A DNA stretch of 64,000 nucleotides from Paenibacillus xylanilyticus (GTDB taxonomy: Bacteria > Bacillota > Bacilli > Paenibacillales > Paenibacillaceae). The position numbers were made by a program, and so were the translations under genes. This document shows, in pieces, positions 58,292-64,000 of the stretch (its first letter is position 1; every line of letters starts with the position of its first letter). Where the stretch lies: contig NZ_CP044310.1 of the NCBI RefSeq assembly GCF_009664365.1, forward strand, positions 5,209,501 through 5,273,500, read 5' to 3'. Below the pieces are notes generated by a model. It worked only from the letters and a program-made list of their open reading frames with translations, was not told the DNA's origin and made no database searches.

Positions 58292-59044
58292 TCAAATGAC
58301 ATAACTCCAATCAGAGGAGTATCGGCTCAGGAATTGGCGGGTTCGTTCCTGCTTGGGCCGTAAAAAGATTTCCTCGGGTGTTCCTTGCTCCACGACATGC
58401 CCCCCATCCATGAAGATAACCCGATTCGCCACTTCACGGGCAAAACCCATTTCATGGGTAACAACGATCATCGTGATGCCCTCCTGGGCAATCGAACGAA
58501 TGACCGATAATACCTCTCCGACCAGCTCTGGATCCAGGGCAGAAGTCGGTTCATCAAACAGGATGACCTCTGGATTCAGCGCCAGTGCGCGGGCAATGCC
58601 GACCCGCTGCTGCTGTCCGCCAGAGAGCATGCTCGGATACTCATTGATTTTGGCAGACAGCCCTACTTGTTCGAGAACACGCAGGGCACGCGCACGGGCA
58701 TCTGCCTTGGACATCTTCTGTGCCACGATCAGCCCTTCCGTGACGTTATCCAGCACCGTTTTGTGTTTGAACAAATTGTAATGCTGAAAAACCATGGCCG
58801 TTTTCCGTCTGATCTGCACGATATCGTGTTTGCGCGCATGTTTGCAGTCCACGCCCAATCCGCTGATCTGGACCTTGCCTTCATCCGCACGTTCCAGGAA
58901 GTTCACGCAGCGCAGCAATGTTGTTTTGCCCGACCCACTGGGTCCAAGAATGGCGACCACATCCCCCTGCTCTACCGTCAGATTAATGCCTTTCAGCACT
59001 TCCTGCTTGCCAAAAGACTTGTGGATATTGCTTAGTGTAATCAT
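58292..59044 (-). CDS. tcyN: Amino-acid ABC transporter ATP-binding protein (TcyN-like)
   Basis: 250 aa. Walker [33 protein letters not shown] (Q-loop), signature [16 protein letters not shown], Walker [20 protein letters not shown] and H-loop [21 protein letters not shown] and the C-terminal [11 protein letters not shown] match the TcyN (YtmN) subgroup for L-cystine import. The ATG overlaps the permease stop, with AAGGAGGGG upstream. Fourth gene of a binding protein/permease/permease/ATPase operon. Confidence 0.87.
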   Translation of the reverse strand: MITLSNIHKSFGKQEVLKGINLTVEQGDVVAILGPSGSGKTTLLRCVNFLERADEGKVQISGLGVDCKHARKHDIVQIRRKTAMVFQHYNLFKHKTVLDNVTEGLIVAQKMSKADARARALRVLEQVGLSAKINEYPSMLSGGQQQRVGIARALALNPEVILFDEPTSALDPELVGEVLSVIRSIAQEGITMIVVTHEMGFAREVANRVIFMDGGHVVEQGTPEEIFLRPKQERTRQFLSRYSSDWSYVI

Positions 59045-59751
59045 GAAACCCCTCCTTTGCTATACAAGGCAACCCGGCGTTCGAGCAGAGCGGTAATCCG
59101 TTCGGCGATGATTGTCAGGCCCCAATAGATCACTGCCGCTGCAATGAAAGCCTCCAGAAATTTCAAACTGACGGATGCAACGACATCTGCCTTTCCGAGA
59201 ATATCCATCTGTGAAACCGTGAAGGCCAGCGTCGATCCATGGAGAAATCCGACAAACATGCTGCACATATTGGGCAATACAGCACCGATGGCCTGTGGGA
59301 GAATGATGCGCCGCAAGGCCTGTGAGGTACTCATGCCTACGGCATGCGCAGCCTCCATCTGTCCACGGTCCACAACCAGAATACCTGAACGGATAATCTC
59401 GGACATATACGCTCCGGCTGTCAGCGAGAAGGCAATCAATACAAATACCAGAATAGGTATGGAAGCCGATTGAAAAGCCCATCCGTACCGTTCAGAGAGT
59501 TTATCAATAATCATCGGTATACCGTAATAGATCAGAAACAGATGCATGAGCATCGGCGTACCGCGTAGAAAGGAAACGTAGAAGGCGGCTGCCCGATGAA
59601 TCCAGGGCACCTGATAGATTCGAATCAGCGCAGTGGCAAGGCCGATCCCGAAACCTGCGATCAGCGGCACAATCGTGATCACGAGTGTCAGTGGCAATGC
59701 CGTCAGAATTTTGAAAAAAGACGTATAAATAAACTGGAGATCAATGGACAT
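59041..59751 (-). CDS. tcyM: Amino-acid ABC transporter permease (TcyM-like)
   Basis: 236-aa polar amino acid permease with five to six spans. [19 protein letters not shown] and the EAA-type loop [32 protein letters not shown] are typical of the HisMQ-like family. Two non-identical permease genes adjoin, as in the Bacillus TcyL/TcyM pair. GGGGTGAG precedes the ATG, 4 nt after the previous stop. Confidence 0.86.
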   Translation of the reverse strand: MSIDLQFIYTSFFKILTALPLTLVITIVPLIAGFGIGLATALIRIYQVPWIHRAAAFYVSFLRGTPMLMHLFLIYYGIPMIIDKLSERYGWAFQSASIPILVFVLIAFSLTAGAYMSEIIRSGILVVDRGQMEAAHAVGMSTSQALRRIILPQAIGAVLPNMCSMFVGFLHGSTLAFTVSQMDILGKADVVASVSLKFLEAFIAAAVIYWGLTIIAERITALLERRVALYSKGGVS

Positions 59752-59755
59752 ATGC

Positions 59756-60499
59756 TCACCCCGCTAATCGTTTCAGGCGTTCAGCTCTAACCGCTGGCTT
59801 AGGCACCGTGCTCTTGCGTTCATGACGCTGCAGTCTGCGTTCAGCAAGAGCAAACCCTTTTTCAAGGACAATAACAATGACATAATAAACAACCGACAGG
59901 CTGATATACACCTCAAGCGCATGTGACGTTGCCGAGATCAGCGTCTGCCCTCTGCCCACCATATCCATGACACCGATGGAAAAAGCAAGGGACGTGTCCT
60001 TGAGCGAACCGATCAGCGTATTCGCCATATTGGGGAAAGCCACAATAAGCGCTTGGGGGACAACGATCCGTCGAAAGGACTGAAACGTAGTCATCCCTGC
60101 TGCATATGCCGCCTCGGTCTGGCCCTTGTCAACACTGCGAACGGCTCCGCGGAAGATCTCCGCAAAGGATGCAGCATCGCTAAGTGCGTAGGTCACGATG
60201 ACAAATACCAGTGGATCGGTTCTGGACAGGTCAATGCCAATTGGCTTAAGCAATTCGGGCAGGCCGTAATAGACCAGAAACAGCTTGATGAGAATCGGTG
60301 TGCCGCGCATGAAAGATACATACAGGGTGGCGAGCTGACTCAATACCGGAATTCGGTAGAGTCTAGGAACTGCTAACAGCACACCGCCTACCAGACCAAG
60401 CACAATGGACCCGCCCAGCACGATCAGAGTAATATGCAGATACCTTAACAGTTCCGGGATGAAATCCAGAACCAAGGATATATCGAATGCTTTTCCCAT
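59756..60499 (-). CDS. tcyL: Amino-acid ABC transporter permease (TcyL-like)
   Basis: 247-aa membrane protein: ISLVLDFIPELLRYLHITLIVLGGSIVLGLVGGVLLA spans, FMRGTPILIKLFLVYYGLPELL, and the EAA loop GQTEAAYAAGMTTFQSFRRIVVPQALIVAFPN. The C-terminus is basic. The ATG at 60499 is preferred, with AAAGGTG about 11 nt upstream; a GTG at 60511 overlaps that ribosome site. Forms the heteromeric channel with the TcyM-like protein. Confidence 0.86.
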   Translation of the reverse strand: MGKAFDISLVLDFIPELLRYLHITLIVLGGSIVLGLVGGVLLAVPRLYRIPVLSQLATLYVSFMRGTPILIKLFLVYYGLPELLKPIGIDLSRTDPLVFVIVTYALSDAASFAEIFRGAVRSVDKGQTEAAYAAGMTTFQSFRRIVVPQALIVAFPNMANTLIGSLKDTSLAFSIGVMDMVGRGQTLISATSHALEVYISLSVVYYVIVIVLEKGFALAERRLQRHERKSTVPKPAVRAERLKRLAG

Positions 60500-60523
60500 T
60501 ACCGCTTGCACACCTTTCTCGGG

Positions 60524-61363
60524 CTACTCTTCAACCGTATAATCCGCACCAAGCCACTCTGTGCTCAGCTTGCCTAATGTTCCGTCTTCTTTGATTGATT
60601 TGAGAGCTTCATCCACTTTGGCTTTGAGCTCCTGCTCGTCCTTGTTGAGGATGAAATATACTTTGGAATTCGATAAAGCTTCCCCAACCGTTTTTAATTG
60701 GGCGTCCACAGCCTTATTCTGATAATCGATGGCGAACTGCGTACTGATCGTTGCATCCACCCGGCCTGATTTGATCTGGGTAATCGTGTCTTCACCAGCT
60801 CCCGAGTATACGATATCAATGCTGTTGCCATTGTCCGCATTCCACTTCTCAGCCAGTACAGCCGCATTGCTCGTTGCACCCACAATCAGTTTTTTCCCTT
60901 TCAGATCGTCAATGGAATTCACATCCTGGTTTTTCTGACTCACGACCACTTTGTTGGGGAAAATATTATAAGCTTCATCATTAAACAGGAATTTCGCCTG
61001 TCTCTCTTCATTCACTTCCATCTGGTGAGCGATCAGATCAATTTTTTTCGTCTCCAGGCTGAGCAGCAGGTTTTTGAACTCCATGGTGCTGAATTCAAAC
61101 TCATACTCCGGCAGCCGTTTATCAATCTCGCGAATCAATTCCACATCGTATCCAGTCAATTTGCCATTCTCATCAATGAAGCACACATTCGGAAATTGCG
61201 TACCTGTACCTACGATAATCTTCTTCACTGTATCTTGACCGGACGCAGATGTGGTCTCCGCTTCATTTGAAGCATTGCCTGTGCTGCATCCTGCCAGCAC
61301 CGCGAGCATAGTTACGAACAGCAGCGCTGTCCGAAATTGATGAATCCCCCATTGTTTAGCCAT
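60524..61363 (-). CDS. Amino-acid ABC transporter substrate-binding lipoprotein (TcyK/TcyJ-like)
   Basis: 279-aa bacterial extracellular solute-binding protein family 3. The signal ends in LAGC (Cys26). Seen: IIVGTGTQFPNVCFIDENGKLTGYDVELIREIDKRLP, SLETKKIDLIAHQMEVNEERQAKFLF (ligand-binding Arg), and SGRVDATISTQFAIDYQ. These agree with the cystine-binding TcyJ/TcyK group, but another sulfur or polar amino acid is possible. GGAGGAG precedes the ATG. First gene of the operon. The leader has a perfect GGCTGTG-TTA-CACAGCC hairpin (61381-61397) immediately before the ribosome site. Confidence 0.88.
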   Translation of the reverse strand: MAKQWGIHQFRTALLFVTMLAVLAGCSTGNASNEAETTSASGQDTVKKIIVGTGTQFPNVCFIDENGKLTGYDVELIREIDKRLPEYEFEFSTMEFKNLLLSLETKKIDLIAHQMEVNEERQAKFLFNDEAYNIFPNKVVVSQKNQDVNSIDDLKGKKLIVGATSNAAVLAEKWNADNGNSIDIVYSGAGEDTITQIKSGRVDATISTQFAIDYQNKAVDAQLKTVGEALSNSKVYFILNKDEQELKAKVDEALKSIKEDGTLGKLSTEWLGADYTVEE

Positions 61364-61380
61364 TCCCGATCTCCTCCACA

Positions 61381-61397
61381 GGCTGTGTTACACAGCC
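61381..61397. promoter_or_regulatory. Leader hairpin adjoining the tcy ribosome site
   Basis: Perfect 7-bp stem with a 3-nt loop, ending a few bases before GTGGAGGAG on the minus strand. It may modulate translation of the binding protein. No known riboswitch fold surrounds it. Confidence 0.35.
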
Positions 61398-61579
61398 AAT
61401 ATAATGTAAACTCCCATCTCTCCGATTCTTAACTAACCATTCTTACTTGTATAGTCGGAATTAGGTTGATCAAAGAATATCACCCTAGGTTATCCTGAGG
61501 CAATACGAAGCCTAATAGGACATCCTGATAATGTTATAGAACTTCTCTATCCGGACATTGCATAGGAAATTCATATACC

Positions 61580-61621
61580 AAAAAAAGCCCCTCCCCGACC
61601 GGTCTGGCGGAGAAAAGGCTC
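61580..61621 (-). terminator. Terminator of the 110-aa hypothetical gene
   Basis: AGCCTTTTCTCC pairs with GGGGAGGGGCT (several G-U), followed by seven T on the minus strand, 20 nt past the stop. Confidence 0.7.
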
Positions 61622-61640
61622 CTTCGATTCATGATGTCAT

Positions 61641-61973
61641 CTATCTGCGACTGGCCCATTTAATTTTACGTGCGACTTCGAGCCGCTGGGATTGCAGGAG
61701 GCCAATTCGTTCTTTGCATTTGTCGCGTTCATCCTGGGTGTGGGCTGCATGCAGCTGATTGCACAGCCCCGTCAGCTTACTGTTGATATAATCCAGCCGT
61801 GTCCATAATTCCTCTTCGGGTGTCCGCTGCTGCTCCGCTGCCGGCTGAAATATTTTGAGCTGGTGGATAAGGGACTGCTGCCATTCCTGATCCTGAATTT
61901 GGATGGCAAAATGCAAAAGATCCAGATAATCGTCGATTTGCAACGATACGCCGCAATCAGGCTTAGTATTCAT
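61641..61973 (-). CDS. Hypothetical protein, 110 aa, helical
   Basis: Not recognised. An N-terminal region with acidic/aromatic segments (LQIDDYLDLLHFAIQIQDQEW) is followed by two long helices (ELWTRLDYINSKLTGLCNQLHAA; ERIGLLQSQRLEVARKIKWA), probably a coiled coil. Soluble, no signal. AAGGAG lies 10 nt before the ATG. It has its own terminator, and the modB terminator precedes it, so it is monocistronic. Confidence 0.7.
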   Translation of the reverse strand: MNTKPDCGVSLQIDDYLDLLHFAIQIQDQEWQQSLIHQLKIFQPAAEQQRTPEEELWTRLDYINSKLTGLCNQLHAAHTQDERDKCKERIGLLQSQRLEVARKIKWASRR

Positions 61974-62145
61974 TGTCGTCTCTCTCCTTATTTCAGTGCT
62001 TGCTGGAATCAGTTACTTCTATTTTACAGGAAAAGGGCTGCTTTAGGCGAGGGTTGAAAGTACGAAATTTGGAAATTTTTTTGGTTTTTTTGTGCATAGA
62101 AGTTTTCTATCTATATATAGATCGTTTGGATTGGAGCATACAGCA

Positions 62146-62180
62146 TAAAACCCGCTCCAAGGAGCACTCCTTGTGCGGGT
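62146..62180 (-). terminator. Terminator of modAB
   Basis: ACCCGC/GCGGGT outer and CAAGGAG/CTCCTTG inner stems, followed by TTTATG on the minus strand. Confidence 0.8.
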
Positions 62181-62219
62181 CTTCATCATGTAATCCCTTC
62201 TGTATCGGCCATGCGTCGT

Positions 62220-62903
62220 TCAAGCTTTTTCCTGATTTGGCTGCCTCGTTAGAAGCAGCATGACAAATGAGATGATCATGATGGAAACTGTCCATGCCCA
62301 TGCCATGGTCTGATTACCGGAATCGACTGCAACATAGATGGCTGTAGGTACGGTTTGGGTTTTGCCAGGAATATTACCAGCGATCATCAGTGTGGCCCCG
62401 AATTCCCCCAGTGCACGAGCGAATCCCAATATAAAAGCAGTCATCAATGCACGTCCTGCAAGCGGGAGCGAAATGTAGCGAAACACCTGCCACTCATTCG
62501 CCCCGATCGACCTGCCCGCATCCTCCAGATCCTTATCAATACCGCTGAACCCGGACTTCATGGTCTGATAAATGAGCGGGAAGGCTACAACCACCGCAGC
62601 AATTACCGCTGCCCACCAGGAGAAGATGACCGGCGCCGAGAAGATGGCTTCGATCCATTGTCCCAGCAGACTTTTGCGGCCCAGCAAAACGAGCAGCAGA
62701 AAGCCAACGACGGTCGGCGGAAGCACCAGCGGCAGCATGAACACGGTTTCCAGCACAATTTTGCCGCGAAATGAGCGGCGTGACATCTGCCAGGCTACCG
62801 CAATGCCAAGCACGCCTGCAATAATGCTGGATAACAGAGCAACCTGAAGTGACAAGCGGACAGGTGACCAGAACGCTGACCAGTCGATCTCCGTAACAAT
62901 CAT
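62220..62903 (-). CDS. modB: Molybdate ABC transporter permease
   Basis: 227-aa membrane protein with five to six spans. MLPLVLPPTVVGFLLLVLLG and the coupling loop DLEDAGRSIGANEWQVFRYISLPLAGRALM are diagnostic of ModB, as is FARALGEFGATLMIAGNIPGKTQTVPTAIY. The ATG overlaps the modA stop (ATGA). No modC ATPase gene follows; Bacillus yvgL-yvgM shows the same two-gene arrangement, so an ATPase from elsewhere should drive it. Confidence 0.94.
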   Translation of the reverse strand: MIVTEIDWSAFWSPVRLSLQVALLSSIIAGVLGIAVAWQMSRRSFRGKIVLETVFMLPLVLPPTVVGFLLLVLLGRKSLLGQWIEAIFSAPVIFSWWAAVIAAVVVAFPLIYQTMKSGFSGIDKDLEDAGRSIGANEWQVFRYISLPLAGRALMTAFILGFARALGEFGATLMIAGNIPGKTQTVPTAIYVAVDSGNQTMAWAWTVSIMIISFVMLLLTRQPNQEKA

Positions 62904-63772
62904 TCCGGAATAGAGAATCCGTATTTCGCAAATACATCCAGCACTTCAGGGGTTTGCAAATACACGTAAAATTGTTCTGCTTCTGTCCGGTGTTTCGTGC
63001 CCTCAATAATGCCTACCGGGTAATTGGCCGGCGTATAACGGTTCTTGTCCACCTCAAATGCAATTTTCACCTGATCCGAGGTCAGTGCATCCGTTTTGTA
63101 CACAAATCCCGCGTCTGCGTTCCCAGTCTCCACATATTGGAGAACCTGTCTGACATCCTTGCCCTGCACTAGCTTGCTTTCGAGCTGACCCCACAGATTG
63201 GCATTCGTCAGTGCTTCCTTCGCATACGTTCCTGCAGGGACACTTTCCGGAATGCCGATAGCTACGGTTTTAACGGTATCTGATGTCAGATCCTGCTCGC
63301 TTGATACTGCATGTTCACTACCTGCTGGAACGATGGCAACAAGGGAGTTTTGCAGCAAATTTTTCTGATCAGCAGCTGCAATCAGGTTCTCGTCCACCAG
63401 AGCGTTCATGTTCTTCGCTGCCGCCGATATAAAGATATCCGCAGGTGCACCCTGTTCAATCTGCTGCTGCAGTGCCCCCGATGCCCCGAAGTTAAAGTTG
63501 AGTTCAACAGAAGGATGGGCAAGCTCATAGCCTGTTTCGATTTCTTTCATCGCATCGGTCAGACTGGCTGCTGCCGAGATGATTAATTCTACAGTTTCTT
63601 GCGGCTCTGTATTCCCTGCTGAATTGGACTCTCCTGATGTCGCAGGTGCCGAGGACACCGGCTCAACTGCTGTAGATGAATCCGCACTGTCCGCACCAGC
63701 ACCACAACCCGCCAATACAAGAGCCATTCCGAGAGACATGCTCCCCAGTATGTATCCTATCCTTTTTCTCAA
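62900..63772 (-). CDS. modA: Molybdate-binding lipoprotein
   Basis: 290 aa. The signal ends in LAGC (Cys23), followed by a ~35-residue Ser/Ala/Glu linker. The ModA fold shows ELIISAAASLTDAMKEIETGYE, LNFNFGASGALQQQIEQGAPADIFISAA (anion-binding Ser residues), GIPESVPAGTYAKEAL and ETGNADAGFVYKTDA. Start is TTG at 63772, 7 nt after GGGGGAG; no better codon fits the signal peptide. Upstream lies an array of five 10-bp TTATA units. Confidence 0.95.
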   Translation of the reverse strand: MRKRIGYILGSMSLGMALVLAGCGAGADSADSSTAVEPVSSAPATSGESNSAGNTEPQETVELIISAAASLTDAMKEIETGYELAHPSVELNFNFGASGALQQQIEQGAPADIFISAAAKNMNALVDENLIAAADQKNLLQNSLVAIVPAGSEHAVSSEQDLTSDTVKTVAIGIPESVPAGTYAKEALTNANLWGQLESKLVQGKDVRQVLQYVETGNADAGFVYKTDALTSDQVKIAFEVDKNRYTPANYPVGIIEGTKHRTEAEQFYVYLQTPEVLDVFAKYGFSIPE

Positions 63773-63799
63773 TTCTTCTCCCCCTGATCCTGCTACACG

Positions 63800-63849
63800 T
63801 TATATTTAGTTATAACTAGTTATAATTAATTATATTTCATTATACATAA
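63800..63849. promoter_or_regulatory. Five 10-bp TTATA repeat units before modA
   Basis: Units TTATATTTAG, TTATAACTAG, TTATAATTAA, TTATATTTCA and TTATACATAA follow each other without a gap, about 28 bp before the modA start. They contain the palindromes TTATAACTAGTTATAA and TATAATTAATTATA. The 10-bp period puts all units on one face of the helix, as for a cooperative regulator. ModE-type sites are also TATA-rich, but the match is only general. Confidence 0.5.
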
Positions 63850-63995
63850 GATCGGTCAAATGGGAAGGTCTAGTTTATACACTCCTGCAGTTAATGGTAT
63901 AGTACAAGAGACTATCAAACCTTTCAGCAAACTACACATGATGTTGATGAACTTGATCATATATGCTTTTGCCACCTGAAGGAGGATCTTCACAC

Positions 63996-64000
63996 ATGAC
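63996..64000 (+). CDS. Start of a plus-strand gene cut off by the window end
   Basis: An ATG at 63996 follows AAGGAGGA with about 10-nt spacing, which is as strong as the ribosome sites of real genes here. Only two codons are visible, so nothing can be said about the product. It would be divergent from modA. Confidence 0.4.

Noticed and set aside
61440-61470. GGAATT-containing stretch upstream of the tcy operon considered as a CymR box
   Set aside because: The rest of the recalled consensus fits poorly, and I could not define the site without alignment.

Overview
The window looks like chromosome of a spore-forming Firmicute, most likely Paenibacillus. The grounds are the gerM-rph-rdgB order known from Bacillus, a GerE homologue, a YhcN-type spore lipoprotein, CgeB-like proteins, strong AGGAGG ribosome binding sites throughout, and CUT1 sugar transporters without their own ATPase. 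No rRNA, tRNA, IS element, phage or CRISPR array was seen.

Layout. 1-6.3 kb: the 3' end of an asparagine synthetase gene converges on a five-gene minus-strand cluster matching the uncharacterised Salmonella STM4011-STM4015 families (two radical SAM proteins, a sulfatase-fold hydrolase, an ATP-grasp-like protein and a leucine-rich-repeat protein). 6.6-16 kb: housekeeping and sporulation genes (rdgB, rph, gerM, pgpA), a ferric-reductase-like/ApbE/small-protein operon, an MBL hydrolase with a methyltransferase, DUF72, and an AT-rich orphan. 16-29 kb: a carbohydrate locus (GH105, deacetylase, GH106-like enzyme, ABC binding protein, two permeases, membrane AraC regulator) with a consensus CcpA cre site just before the permeases. 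29-36 kb: an M20 dipeptidase, a repeat-rich gene-free stretch, and nagA-nagB-rpiR. 36-42 kb: gerE, a yhcN-like gene and a Gld-type ABC system. 42-58 kb: surface-glycan genes, including an apparent twelve-gene minus-strand operon from 58170 to 48184 (small helical and basic proteins, two CgeB proteins, glycosyltransferases, and a three-enzyme UDP-N-acetyl-L-sugar route). 58-64 kb: a cystine-type ABC transporter, a hypothetical gene, and modAB without modC.

How the parts fit. The best candidate for an undescribed system is the 42-58 kb region. CgeB homology, sigma-K-like -10 elements near several of its transcription units, and gerE nearby suggest it glycosylates the outermost spore layer. Its minus-strand operon combines nucleotide-sugar synthesis, glycosyltransferases and small, possibly structural proteins, three of which share a G-[YF]-x-x repeat. 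One glycosyltransferase has its Shine-Dalgarno and start codon separated by a perfect 15-bp hairpin. Further unexplained regulatory DNA includes four tandem AAAC-N4-GTTTT units before an MFS exporter, five 10-bp TTATA units before modA, a direct-repeat operator before the nag regulator, and a 150-bp palindromic element followed by three 21-bp TAACG-N11-[CT]GTTA repeats.

All calls come from reading the sequence and translations. No database search was run, so family names rest on recognised motifs and remembered homologues.
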